A DNA stretch of 64,000 nucleotides from Roseiarcus sp963726105. Lineage in GTDB: Bacteria; Pseudomonadota; Alphaproteobacteria; Rhizobiales; Beijerinckiaceae. The stretch is from positions 868,001 through 932,000 of the forward strand of contig CAVSBJ010000026.1 of NCBI GenBank assembly GCA_963726105.1, written 5' to 3'. Positions 36,223 through 45,874 of the stretch are shown here, piece after piece. The translations under genes and the position numbers were made by a program. The notes below the pieces were generated by a model. That model made no database searches. It was not told the origin of the DNA and saw only the letters and a program-made list of their open reading frames with translations. Positions within the stretch are counted from its first letter, which is position 1; each line of letters starts with the position of its first letter.

Positions 36223-36570
36223 TCATGCGGCGAGGTCAAGGATCTGATCGGAGGGCTTTGCGGAGAGGCCTGGCCAACCGTCGACCTTTCGCATCACGAT
36301 CTGTCCCGAGGCCAACAACGCCCAGAAGAGCATGGCGGCGGTTTCGGCGCTTGGCAGGACGGTTTGCGTCTTGATCCGCCGCTTGAATTCCTCGTGCAGG
36401 CGCTCGATGGCGTTCGTCGTGCGGATCGATTTCCATTGGCTTTCGGGGAAGCGCGCGAAGGTGAACAATCGATCGCCTGCTTCCTCCAGGCTATCGGCGA
36501 CGGCGCGGCATTTGAGCCGCCATTTGCGGATGACGGCCTTCCGCTTCGTCTCGATCTCTTGTTTCGTCTT
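36223..36570 (-). pseudogene. IS256-family transposase (second type), C-terminal part
   Basis: Minus-strand frame AKTKQEIETKRKAVIRKWRL ... TTNAIERLHEEFKRRIKTQ ... SDQILDLAA with stop at 36223. This is the C-terminus of a mutator-type transposase unrelated in detail to copies 1 and 2. Its N-terminal part is at 39453-40341; the two were one gene until a MITE entered at the codons for IYAKT. Confidence 0.85.
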
Positions 36571-36571
36571 G

Positions 36572-36670
36572 GCGTAATACCCATTCTATTTGAGCGCAAC
36601 TCATCGCGCTCAAACCCGCGCAACGGCGCGGGCGCGCATTCGCGCTTCGGCCATAAAGCGATGATCGGTG
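36572..36670 (+). repeat. MITE-like element, copy B, left part
   Basis: Matches copy A from TACCCATTCTATTTGAGCG through the hairpin and GC palindromes to GCGATGATCGGT. The remaining right part (ATGATCGGTTCCGATCATCG ...) is at 39420-39455, beyond the IS21 element. Both parts together restore the ~120-bp element. The host flanks carry TTGGCGTAA on each side. Confidence 0.75.
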
Positions 36671-36830
36671 CGAATTCCGACGCAATCCGGCCAGGGATTC
36701 CGATTTGATGTCGGCCACCATTCCGAAATGAAGCCGGCCACCCGAGCCGGTCACGGCTCTCAATGTTTGCTCCCCGCGGTTCAGCAACTGCGGCCCTCCT
36801 GGCCCGTCGATGGTCGACGAGGAGATCGGG

Positions 36831-38369
36831 ATGCCGGCGAAGCGGGAACTGAGCATGCGGCAATTGCGACACTTATTGCGGCTTCACCACGATGGGGTGA
36901 GCGCGCGCGAGATCGGGCGACGTCTTGGCGTGGCGCGCTCGACGATCCAGGACAATCTGAAGCGGGCGGCGGCGGCCGGGCTGGCATGGCCGCTGGCAGA
37001 CGACATCACCGAAGAGGCTCTGGAAACCCGGCTGTTTGGACGGGTCGGGGTCACGCAAGGCCAGCGGCGGCGGGTCGAGCCGGACTGGTCCGCTCTGGCG
37101 CGCGAACTGAGGCGTCCCGGCGTCACGATGTCGATCCTCTGGGAGGAATACCGAGAGGTCCATCCCGAGGGTTACGGCTACAGCCGCTTCTGCGATCTGC
37201 TTCGCGGATTCGAACGGCGGCTGACCCCGGTGATGCGCCAGCACCACGTCGCCGGGGAGAAGGCGTTCGTCGACTATTCGGGCAAGCGGATCGGAATCGC
37301 CGATCCGACGACGGGAGAGATCCGCGAGGCGGAGATTTTCGTCGGCGTGCTCGGCGCCTCGAACCTCACCTATGCCGAGGCGACCTGGACGCAGACGTTG
37401 CCGGACTGGACCGGCGCGCATGTTCGCATGTTCCGCTTTTTCGGCGGCGCGCCGATGCTGCTGGTTCCCGACAATCTGAAGAGCGGGGTCAACAAGGCCT
37501 CGTTCTACGACCCCGAGATCAACCGCACCTACGGCGCGATGGCGGCGCACTATTCCGTCGGAGTTCTTCCAGCACGCCCAAAAAAGCCCCGGGATAAAGC
37601 GAAAGTCGAGGCCGGGGTCAGATTCGCGCAGACCTACATTCTCGGGCGATTGCGCCATCTGACGTTCTTCTCGCTCGCCGAATGCAACGCGGCCATCGCG
37701 CTGGTCATGCAACGCATGAACGAGCGTCCCATGCGCAACATCGGCCTGAGCCGACGCGAGCTGTTCGAGACAATCGAGCGCGACGCCCTCATCGCCTTGC
37801 CCGCCGACGATTGGGAGTTCGCGGAATGGCGGCGCGCGCGGGTCAATCTCGACTATCACATCGAGGTCCATGACTTTCTGTATTCGGCCCCGCATGCGCT
37901 GATCCGCGCCGAGGTCGACGTGCGGATCACGGCGCGAACGGTCGAGATCTTCCATCGCGGCCAACGCGTCGGGACCCATCAGCGCCGCACCATGGGCCGT
38001 AAGCACGGCACGGACCCCGACCATATGCCCAGCTCCCACCGGCGCTACGCCGAGTGGACGCCGGATCGGTTCCGCCGCTGGGCCGGCAAGATCGGGCCGA
38101 ACACCGAAGGCTTGATCAGCGCCGTGCTCGCCAGCCGGCCGCATCCCGAACAGGGGTTCCGCACCTGCCTCGGCATTCTGCGCGCCTATCGCGGTCTCGA
38201 CACGGGCCGCCTCGAGGCGGTCTCGGCCCGAGCCGTCGAATTGGGCGTCCTCAATTGCAAGGGCGTCGCGTCGCTACTCGCCCGCAAGTTCGACCCGTCG
38301 GGCGCAGACAGCAGCCCCGTCGCGCTCATCGACCACGCCAACGTGCGCGGTCCCCGCTACTACAACTGA
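36831..38369 (+). CDS. istA: IS21 transposase IstA
   Basis: 512 residues. It has an N-terminal helix-turn-helix (MRQLRHLLRLHHDGVSAREI, GRRLGVARSTIQDNL) and the DDE integrase core: Asp in KAFVDYSGKRIG, Asp in LLVPDNLKSGV, Glu in KAKVEAGVRF. IstA binds the element ends and catalyses strand transfer with IstB. GAGGAG precedes ATG 36831. istB follows after 11 bases. Confidence 0.94.
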   Translation: MPAKRELSMRQLRHLLRLHHDGVSAREIGRRLGVARSTIQDNLKRAAAAGLAWPLADDITEEALETRLFGRVGVTQGQRRRVEPDWSALARELRRPGVTMSILWEEYREVHPEGYGYSRFCDLLRGFERRLTPVMRQHHVAGEKAFVDYSGKRIGIADPTTGEIREAEIFVGVLGASNLTYAEATWTQTLPDWTGAHVRMFRFFGGAPMLLVPDNLKSGVNKASFYDPEINRTYGAMAAHYSVGVLPARPKKPRDKAKVEAGVRFAQTYILGRLRHLTFFSLAECNAAIALVMQRMNERPMRNIGLSRRELFETIERDALIALPADDWEFAEWRRARVNLDYHIEVHDFLYSAPHALIRAEVDVRITARTVEIFHRGQRVGTHQRRTMGRKHGTDPDHMPSSHRRYAEWTPDRFRRWAGKIGPNTEGLISAVLASRPHPEQGFRTCLGILRAYRGLDTGRLEAVSARAVELGVLNCKGVASLLARKFDPSGADSSPVALIDHANVRGPRYYN

Positions 38370-38380
38370 CAGGAAATCCC

Positions 38381-39115
38381 ATGCTTGCTCATCCGACCCT
38401 TGACCAATTGCACGCGCTCGGCCTCTATGGCCTGGCCAAAGGCTTCAAGGAACTGGAGCACAATGCCGAGGCGCGTAGCCTCGAACACGCCGAATGGCTC
38501 GGCCTGCTGCTCGAATACGAACTCACACTACGCCGGCAAAAGCAGTTCGAAACGCGCGCCAGGGTCGCCAGGCTGCGTCACCCGGCCAGCGTCGAGGACG
38601 TCAACTATCAAAGTTCTCGCGGGCTCGACCGCGCGCTGTTTCTCAAGCTCGCCGCCTGCGACTGGATCGCCGAGCGCCGCTGTTTGCTCATGACCGGGGC
38701 GAGCGGCCTGGGCAAGAGTTGGCTCGCCTGCGCCCTTGGCCACAAGGCGTGCCGGGAAAACCTCTCCGTCCTCTATACCCGCATGCCCCGGCTGTTCGCC
38801 GATCTCGCCATCGCCCACGGCGACGCCCGCTACGCCCGGCTCCTGCGCTCGCTCGCGCGCGTAAAGCTGCTCATCCTCGACGATTGGGGCCCCGAAGCGC
38901 TCACCCCCGAACAGGCCCGCGACCTCCTCGAAATCGTCGAGGATCGCTACGACAAGGGCTCGCTCATCATCACCAGCCAGGTTCCCGTGGACCGCTGGCA
39001 TGACCTGATCGCCATTCCCACGCTCGCCGACGCCGTCCTCGACCGCGTCATTCACAACGCCTATCGCATCGAACTGGCCGGCGAGAGCTTGCGCAAGCGG
39101 CCGTCTTCATCCTGA
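38381..39115 (+). CDS. istB: IS21 helper ATPase IstB
   Basis: 244-residue AAA+ ATPase that helps IstA choose targets. The Walker A segment is GASGLGKSWLA near residue 106, Walker B is LLILDDWGPE near residue 165, and there is a sensor-like IITSQVP. AGGAAATCCC precedes the ATG. Intact and typical in length. Confidence 0.94.
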   Translation: MLAHPTLDQLHALGLYGLAKGFKELEHNAEARSLEHAEWLGLLLEYELTLRRQKQFETRARVARLRHPASVEDVNYQSSRGLDRALFLKLAACDWIAERRCLLMTGASGLGKSWLACALGHKACRENLSVLYTRMPRLFADLAIAHGDARYARLLRSLARVKLLILDDWGPEALTPEQARDLLEIVEDRYDKGSLIITSQVPVDRWHDLIAIPTLADAVLDRVIHNAYRIELAGESLRKRPSSS

Positions 39116-39419
39116 AACCAAGATGCGCGCGGGCGGCCCGCTCGCTGCACTCTCGGCGCGAAGGCCGTGGATAACGGCGGGCTCCGCTACGGCGAAATGG
39201 AAAGCCCGCTCCGCCCGCCGTTACCCACCGCCACCCCAGCTCTTGAGGATATCCAAATCCAAGCCCGCTTGACCAACGGCTCCGGGCAAAACATCATCGC
39301 AGAGATCCGCGGAAGCAGACGCCGGGTGGCCGACATCAAATCGGAATCCCGGCCGGCTTCAAATCGGAATCGGTGGCCGGCTTCATCTTGGAATGCGTGG
39401 CCGACATCGTCGGAATCCG

Positions 39420-39455
39420 CAATGATCGGTTCCGATCATCGAGTTCTTGGCGTAA
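39420..39455 (+). repeat. MITE-like element, copy B, right part
   Basis: ATGATCGGTTCCGATCATCG, then GAGTTCTTGGCGTA: the right end of the element whose left part is at 36572-36670. The first nine bases duplicate the end of the left part, as expected for the IS21 target duplication. Confidence 0.7.
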
Positions 39456-40341
39456 ATCATGTCGGTGTAGTCGACCGAGATTTCCTCGTGCAGCCGGTCT
39501 GGCGCGTGGGCGAGAAGGTTGCGATGCTTGTGCACCGTGCAGCGCTGAGCCCGCGCATCGGGCCAAAGCGCGGCGAGCGCTTTATCAAGGCCGGACCCGC
39601 CGTCGGCGATGACGAGTTCAGGCGTCTTCAGGCCGCGCGTAACGAGGTTATCGAGCAACGCCCGCCAGGCCGCTTCGCTTTCCCCGCCCATGTTCTTGAT
39701 CGCCAGCAGCACCTTCTGGCCGTCGCTGCGCACGCCGAGCGCCACGAGCAGCGAGATCGAGGTCGCCTTTTTGTCGAGGCGCACGCGCACGACCGTGCCG
39801 TCGAGAATGAGACGGATGATCGGCTCGTCGGCGAGCGGGCGGGCGTTCCAGGCATCCCAGTCGCCCTTCGTCTTGCGCCATACCCGACTGACGCACCGCC
39901 GAACAGCGCCGCCAATGCACGGCGCACCCGGCGCGTGTTGGTCCCGGACAGATAAGCGCCGCAAATCAGCGCGTCGACCCGCTTCGTCCGCCGCTGATAG
40001 GCCGGGAGGGTGGTGTTTCGCCACTCCACCGTTTGCCCTCAGGGGTCGCCAGCCGCGCCCGAGGCACGCGAACCGTCGTCGCCCCAAAGGTTCCCATCAG
40101 GCCGCGCCGCCGATGACCGTGACGCGAACCGATAACGCCCCTGGGCGAATTGCCACGGCTCATCCCAGACCGTTCATACCGATCCCGTCCCAGGGCGGCG
40201 TCGAGTTCTGCTTCCAGAAGCTCCTCGATGAAGCGCGAATACGCGTGCGCACCCCGCTCTCCAGGGGATCGAAGCAATCATCGCAGAGAAATGTTCGCCT
40301 TCGGCCGAGCCGATCGCCGGCTTTGTGCTATCCATTGTCAT
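39453..40341 (-). pseudogene. IS256-family transposase (second type), N-terminal part
   Basis: Starts MTMDSTKPAIGSAEGEHFSA at 40341 and shows FIEELLEAELDAALGRDRYE, VPRARLATPEGK, LILDGTVVRVRLDKKATSIS, ADGGSGLDKALAALWPDA, CTVHKHRNLLAHAPDRLHEE and finally DYTDMIYAK, where the MITE cuts in. At least three frame changes (near 40270, 40020 and 39930) show decay before or after the insertion. Confidence 0.82.
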
Positions 40342-40465
40342 GGCCTGATCTCCGTCGGCGCGCTAACGCCGATTCTGGTTTGCTCTCACTGAGCTGGACC
40401 CCGGATTTAGGACCATCGGCTAAGGTGTGAAATGTCCTGTTCTGTCGCAACCGACGGAGCGAGGA

Positions 40466-40759
40466 ATGACGAAGTCACGCAAGAAGTTTGATGCGCCGTT
40501 CAAGGCGAAGATTGCGCTTGAGGCGCTGCGCGAGGATGCGACGGTTCCGGAACTGGCGAAGCGGCACGGGGTGCATCCGAACCAGATTTATGCCTGGAAG
40601 AAGCAGGTTCTCGACAACGTCGCGAGCCTGTTCGCGCGAGGGGCGAGCGGTTCGGGCGATGGCGGGGAAGAGCGCGAACGCGAGACGGCCAAGCTTTACG
40701 CCAAGATCGGCCAACTGACGGTCGAACGGGATTTCTTGGCCAGGAGGCCCGGTCGATGA
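40466..40759 (+). CDS. IS3 OrfA, helix-turn-helix subunit
   Basis: 97 residues: MTKSRKKFDAPFKAKIALEA, PELAKRHGVHPNQIYAWKKQ, then a leucine-zipper region ending QLTVERDFLARRPGR. It recognises the element ends and supplies the N-terminus of the OrfAB fusion. GGAGCGAGGA precedes the ATG. Confidence 0.9.
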   Translation: MTKSRKKFDAPFKAKIALEALREDATVPELAKRHGVHPNQIYAWKKQVLDNVASLFARGASGSGDGGEERERETAKLYAKIGQLTVERDFLARRPGR

Positions 40760-41696
40760 GCGCGCCCGATCGAAGAGCGATGGTCGAACGGTCTGGCAAG
40801 GACCTGTCGGTGCGCCGCCAATGCGCGCTTGTGGGCGTGGCGCGCTCGGGGATCTACCGCGCCAAGCCCGTCGCCGGGGCGGACGATCTGGCGGGGACGC
40901 GCCGCATCGACGAACTGCATCTCGAACTTCCGTTCTACGGCTCGCGGCGAATGACCTTCGAACTCAACAAGGAAGGCCGCGGCGTGTCAACCGCAAGCGG
41001 GTGCTGCGGGTGATGCGGGTGATGGGGATCGAGGCGCTGGTTCCGCGCCCCGGCACGCGCAAGCCCGCGCCCGGGCACAAGATATACCCCTACCTGCTGC
41101 GCGGCCTGAAGATTGTCGAGCCGAACCACGTGTGGGCGGCCGACGTGACCTTCATCCCGATGGCATGCGGCTTCCTCTATCTGGTGGCGATCATCGACTG
41201 GGCCAGCCGAGCGGTTCTGGCGTGGCGGCTGTCGAACACCAACGATGCGAGCTTCTGCGCGGCGGCGCTGGAGGAGGCGCTCCTTCGGTTCGGAACGCCG
41301 CGGATTTTCAATACCGATCAGGGCTCCACATTCACCGCCGAGGCTTTCGCCGGCAAGCTCGCGGCGACCGGCGTCGCGATTTCGATGGACGGACGCGGCC
41401 GCTTCATGGACAACATTTTCATCGAACGGCTGTGGCGCTCGATCAAGTATGAAGAAGTGCATCTGAAAGCTTATGCCGACGCCCGTGAGGCGCGGGCCGG
41501 CATCGGTTCCTGGATGACCTTTTACAATTTTCGGCGCCCGCACCAGGCGATGAACAACCAGATGCCGATGGCGGTGTGGCGCGCCGGCATGGACAAAATC
41601 GAGGCGGCGGCGAGGGCTGTGGATATGCCGCTTCGCTTGGACAACGCAAACGCGTCGCCCACATACCCACAGCAGAAGCAGCAAGAAGCGGCTTGA
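40756..41696 (+). pseudogene. IS3 OrfB transposase, frameshifted
   Basis: DDE integrase with Asp in VWAADVTFIPM, Asp in FNTDQGSTF and Glu in DNIFIERLWRS all present. The N-terminal ~78 residues (MSAPDRRAMVERSGKDLSVR to LNKEGRGV) and the rest (NRKRVLRVMRVMGIEALVPR onward) are in different frames; the break is at about 40984-40990 and needs two bases removed or one added. Confidence 0.88.
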
Positions 41697-41816
41697 TTCT
41701 TGAAGGACAACGGCAGGCGAAATCACACCTTATACCAAAGGCTCCGCTGTCTGACTCATAGGGGGATTCCCGAATCACGTTGGAGCTGATTGAAGTTGGC
41801 GCGGAGGGTTCGGGCC

Positions 41817-42886
41817 ATGCCATCAGCGGTCAGATTGCGAGAAGATTATTCGGCCGAAGAGCTTCGGGCGACGGCGCGGCGGTCGAAGACCGTCAACCAG
41901 AGCCGGCGGCTTCTGTCGCTGGCTGCGGTCAGGGATGGAATGGATCGGGGCGCCGCGGCCAAAATCGGGGGGATGGACCGGCAAACGCTACGCGACTGGG
42001 TCCATCGCTTCAACGCTTCGGGTCCGGACGGCCTCATCGACAACTGGACGGAGGGTCCCAAGCCCCGCCTTTCGGTGGAGCAACGGGCTCAGTTCGCACA
42101 GATTGTCGAGGCCGGCCCTGATCGTCGGGTCGACGGCGTCGTGCGCTGGCGGCGGATCGACCTCAAGCGCGTCATTGCCGAGAGGTTCGGCGTCGAGTTT
42201 CATCCGCGCTATGTCGGAAAGCTTCTGCAGAAGCTTGGCTTCTCCCATATCAGTGCGCGGCCCCTTCATCCGGCTCAGGACGAGCGGATCGTCGAGGCTT
42301 TCAAAAAAACTTCCCGCACGCGCTGAGGGCTCATCTCGACGGACTGCCGGAGACGACGCCGGTCGAAATCTGGTTTGAAGACGAGGCCCGTATTGGCCAG
42401 AAGAACGGCCAGGTTCGGCAGTGGGCCAGGCGCGGGACGCGCCCTCGCCAGCCCGCGGACCAGCGCTACGACAACGCCTATCTGTTCGGCGCAATCTGCC
42501 CGGCCCGCGGCGTCGGAGCGGCCCTCGCGCTGCCCTACGCCGACGCTGACATGATGCAACTCCACCTCGACGAAATCTCGCGTAATGTCGCCGTGGGCGC
42601 CCATGCCGTGCTCCTGCTCGACCGCGCAGGATGGCACACCACGAGCAAGCTCGACGTCCCCGCCAACATTACGCCGATCTTCCTGCCCTCGCGCGCCCCG
42701 GAGCTGAATCCGGTCGAGAACGTCTGGCAGTATCTCCGCCAGAACTGGCTCTCAAACACCGTCTTCGAAAACTACGACGCGATCGTCGACGCCGCGTGCG
42801 CTGCTTGGCGAAACCTCATCGCTCAACCCGAAACGATCACGTCCATCGGAATGCGCGACTGGGCTCACGTCGGTCAGCCACTATGA
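41817..42886 (+). CDS. IS630-family transposase with frameshift of the programmed type
   Basis: The first frame (MPSAVRLREDYSAEELRATA, an N-terminal helix-turn-helix including GGMDRQTLRDWVHRF) runs to 42326. The second carries the catalytic DDE part: WFEDEARIG, LLLDRAGWHTT and SRAPELNPVENVWQYLR. The junction is at TTTCAAAAAAACTTCC near 42299, an A7 slippery run of the kind used by this family, so this is probably natural recoding and the element may be functional. GGAGG is 8 bases before the ATG. The ends were not resolved. Confidence 0.88.
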
Positions 42887-42962
42887 CCCTTGGTATTAAA
42901 TCCAACGTCCCGTGGTCCCACGAATGGGGTCCAGTTCACAGATTCCGACGAAGCCGCCCGTC

Positions 42963-43045
42963 TGTAACGGGATGATTGCGCCCAGGGATTCCTGGATGAT
43001 GCCGCCCCCCTGTAACGAGATGATCCCGCCCGGGGCGCCGCGCTT
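42963..43045. repeat. Terminal repeats of IS21 element 2
   Basis: Two near-identical units, CTGTAACGGGATGATTGCGC (from about 42964) and CTGTAACGAGATGATCCCGC (from about 43012), lie beyond the istB stop. IS21 elements carry such tandem transposase-binding repeats at their ends. The opposite end of this element is lost. Confidence 0.55.
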
Positions 43046-43084
43046 GTTGGCCTTGGAAGTTCTTTCTCCTTACGCGGGTTCGGG

Positions 43085-43831
43085 TCAAGCGGTTTTGGAC
43101 TGGTTGCCGCGGGCGCGGCGCAGGCTTTCACCGGTCAACTCGATGCGATGAGCATTGTGGACGAGGCGGTCCAGGATGGCGTCGGCGTAGGTGGGATCCC
43201 CAATGACCTCATGCCAGGCAGACAGGGGGAGCTGGGAGGTGACGACCGTCGACCGACGGCCGTATCGCTCCTCGAGAATTTCGAGCAGGTCATGACGGGC
43301 GCCGGCGTCGAGGGGCTCGAGGCCAAAATCGTCGAGAATGAGAAGGTCGGCTCGACCGAGGGACTTGATGAGGCGCGGATGGCGCCCGTCGCCCCGAGCA
43401 AGCGCCAGGCCCTCGCAGAGCTTCGGCCAGCGATGATAGAGGACAGACCGATTGTCGCGGCAGGCTTTCTGGCCGATGGCGCAAGCTAGCCAGCTCTTGC
43501 CGACGCCGGACGGCCCGACCAGGGCGAGATTGTCGTGGGCGTCGATCCAGTCGCCCTCGGAGAGCTTCTGGAACAGGGCGCGGTCGAGACCACGGGCGGC
43601 GCGATAGTCGACATCCTCGACGCTCGCCTGCTGACGCAATTTGGCGGCGCGCAGCCGGGCCGTGAGGCGTTTGTCCCTCCGCCATGACGCCTCCCTGTCG
43701 AGGAGCATGGCGAGCCAGTCGGCGTGGGGAAGGTCCTTGGCCTGGCCGGCGTCGGCGAGATCGGCGAAAGCCTTGGCCATTCCATGGAGGCCGAGCGTGT
43801 GAAGCTGATCGAGGGTTGGATGTTTGAGCAC
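43085..43831 (-). CDS. istB: IS21 helper ATPase IstB, element 2
   Basis: 248 residues from a GTG start with AGGAG 8 bases upstream (VLKHPTLDQLHTLGLHGMAK). Walker A is GPSGVGKSWLA, Walker B is LLILDDFGLE. Clearly homologous to, but well diverged from, istB at 38381, so it belongs to a different IS21 subgroup. Frame intact. Confidence 0.92.
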   Translation of the reverse strand: MLKHPTLDQLHTLGLHGMAKAFADLADAGQAKDLPHADWLAMLLDREASWRRDKRLTARLRAAKLRQQASVEDVDYRAARGLDRALFQKLSEGDWIDAHDNLALVGPSGVGKSWLACAIGQKACRDNRSVLYHRWPKLCEGLALARGDGRHPRLIKSLGRADLLILDDFGLEPLDAGARHDLLEILEERYGRRSTVVTSQLPLSAWHEVIGDPTYADAILDRLVHNAHRIELTGESLRRARGNQSKTA

Positions 43832-43842
43832 GTTGGCGTCTC

Positions 43843-45375
43843 CTAGTGGTAGTAGCGCGGCCCGCGGATGTTGGGATGAAGGATCGGGGCGGTGTCCGCA
43901 GGGCGCGTTGGCGCGGGCCTCCGATCGAGCCTGGCGTCGAGGATGGATTTGACGGAGCCGTAGGTCCTGGCGCCGATCTCGATGGCGCGCTCGGCGGCGG
44001 CCTCGACCCGCGCCGCGCCGAAAGAGCCGACGAGCCGCACGATGCCGAGACAGGCGCGATAGCCCTGCTCGGGATGGGGCCGAGCCTCGAGGATCTGCTC
44101 GCAGAGCGCCGCGGTCGCCGGGCCGATCTTGCGGGCGTCGTCCCGGATGCGCTCGATCGTCCAGCCGGCGTATCGCCGATGGCTGGAGGGCATGTGCTCG
44201 GAAATGGTGGTGTGCTTCCGGTTCCCGCTTCCGCTTATATGAACGGCGATGCGCTCGCCCTTGTGGAAAATCTCGACGCCGCGGGCGGTCAGCCGCGCCT
44301 CGACCTCGGCGCGGGCGAAGCGGTAGGGGACGGAATAATAGTGGGCGTCGATGTCGACGTGATAGTCGACGCCGACCCGGCGCACGCGCCACTCGCTGTA
44401 TTCGTAGGGCTCGCTGGGCAGCGCGTTGAGCGCCGGGCGATCGATCTCCTCGAGGAGTTGGCGGCGGGTGACGCCGAGCCTGCGAAGGCTCTGCTTCTCA
44501 TTGAGCTGCGCCATGAGCTCGCCGAGCGCGGCGTCGACGTCGGCGAGGCTGGTGAAGGTCCGGCGCCTGAGCCGGCCGAGCAGCCATCGCTCGACGATCA
44601 GCACGGCCTGCTCGACCTTCGCCTTGTCGCGCGGCTTTCTCGGCCTCGCCGGCAGGATGGCGGTTCCGTAATGGGCCGCCATCTCGGCGTAGGTCCGATT
44701 GACCTGGGGGTCGTAGAAGCAGGCCTTCACGACGGCGGTCTTGGCGTTGTCCGGCACGACGAGCTCGGGAACGCCGCCGATCGCCTCGAAGGCGCGCACA
44801 TGGGCGTCGATCCAGTCGGGCAGCGCCTGCGTCCAGGTCGCCTTGGCGAAGGTGAAGCTCGAGGCGCCCAGCACGGCGACGAAGATCTGCGCCATGCGGA
44901 TTTCGCCGGTGAGCCGATCGATGACGACCGGCACGCCGTCGCCGGCGTAATCGACGAACAGCCGCTCGCCGGCGGCGTGCGTCTGGCGCATCGTCACCGA
45001 CAGCGTCTTCTCGAAGGATCGATAAAGCTCGCAGAACCGCGAGTAGCTGTAGCCGCCCGGGTTCGCGGCGATGTATTCGTCCCAGAGGATCAACAGGGTG
45101 ACGTGCTTGCGCTTCAGTTCGCGATGCACGCCGGCCCAATCCGGCTCCGCGATGCGCCGATGGCCGCGTTTGCTGCGCCGGCTGGCGTAGAGCGCCGCCT
45201 CCAGCGCCCCGTGGTTCATGCCCTCTGGCAGGGGCCAGGCGAGGCCTGCGGTCTCCACCCGCTTCAAGGTCTCCCGCACCGTCGAGCGCGCCATGCCAAG
45301 CCGCCGCGCGATCTCGTGCGTCGATACGCCGTAAAACTTCAGCCGAATAATCTCGCGCGCATCGTAAGCGGTGTT
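43843..45375 (-). pseudogene. istA: IS21 transposase IstA, element 2, 5' truncated
   Basis: Contains DDE residues in LFVDYAGDG, LVVPDNAKTAV and DKAKVEQAVL, and ends HPNIRGPRYYH like the istA at 36831. An ATG at 45294 (MARSTVRETLKR) opens 483 codons, but the same frame continues upstream with DAREIIRLKFYGVSTHEIAR, the normal helix-turn-helix, until it meets the IS66 fragment at about 45376 without a start codon. The left end of the element is missing. Confidence 0.85.
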
Positions 45376-45376
45376 C

Positions 45377-45679
45377 TCAGGCCGCTTGGCGCTTTTCGCG
45401 ATTGTTGATGTAGGCCCACGGCAGCAGCTCGTCGATTTTGCTCATGGGATGGCGGTTGACGATTTTGTCGAGGACGTCGGCGAGCCCGCTTGCGGATCGA
45501 TATCGTTGAGCTTGCAGGTTTCGATCAACGAGGCGTGGATGGCCCAATATCGTCCGCCTTCGTCTGAGCCAGCGAACAGATAGTTTTTTCGTCCGAGCGC
45601 CAGGGGCCTGCATCGCGCGCTCGGCGGCGTTGTTAAAGGGTATGGTGTCCGCGACGCCGCTCTTCCGGCTGGCATTCAT
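45377..45679 (-). pseudogene. C-terminal fragment of an IS66 TnpC
   Basis: Two frames together give FNNAAERAM, LALGRKNYLFAGSDEGGRYW, IETCKLNDIDPQA and VNRHPMSKIDELLPWAYINN, the C-terminus of IS66 TnpC. It could be the tail severed from the tnpC at 47112-48452 by IS110 entry, or belong to another element; the sequence at the junction does not decide. Confidence 0.75.
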
Positions 45680-45874
45680 CGCCTGAGAAGGTCATGGATG
45701 GGCCACCGGGATCGGGGCGTTGGGAGCACGAAACGGCGGCAGGCCGTCATGACCATGAGCTGCGAGCTCGAGTTGTTACTTGGCCGCCCCTACGACTTGC
45801 CCGGTTGCGCTGCGAGCGCGGATCCGTAGATGTCGTGCAAGCCCGCTGGCTCCCGAAGAAGACATGGAGGAGTC

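Larger units (their letters stand above)
36671..39419 (+). mobile_element. IS21-family element 1 (istA-istB), inserted in MITE copy B
   Basis: About 2.75 kb. Ends carry the multiple related repeats typical of IS21: GATTCCGATTTGATGTCGG at 36696 on the left matches the complement of the right-end repeat near 39330 over about 25 bp. Further variants (ATTCCGAAATGAAGCCGG left; GGCCGGCTTCAAATCGG and GGTGGCCGGCTTCAT right) follow. ATGATCGGT occurs on both sides of the element, consistent with an 8-9 bp target duplication. Both genes are intact, so it may be active. Confidence 0.85.
40390..41758 (+). mobile_element. IS3-family element
   Basis: Ends TGAG...CTCA with imperfect inverted repeats; TAAGGTGTGA near 40423 has its counterpart near 41730. 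It contains orfA and orfB overlapping by ATGA, the usual IS3 layout for programmed frameshifting. orfB carries an additional shift, so the copy is probably dead. Confidence 0.8.

Noticed and set aside
41817..42886. Reading the IS630 transposase as a decayed pseudogene
   Set aside because: The frame change falls on an A7 slippery run where this family recodes naturally, and both halves are otherwise complete.
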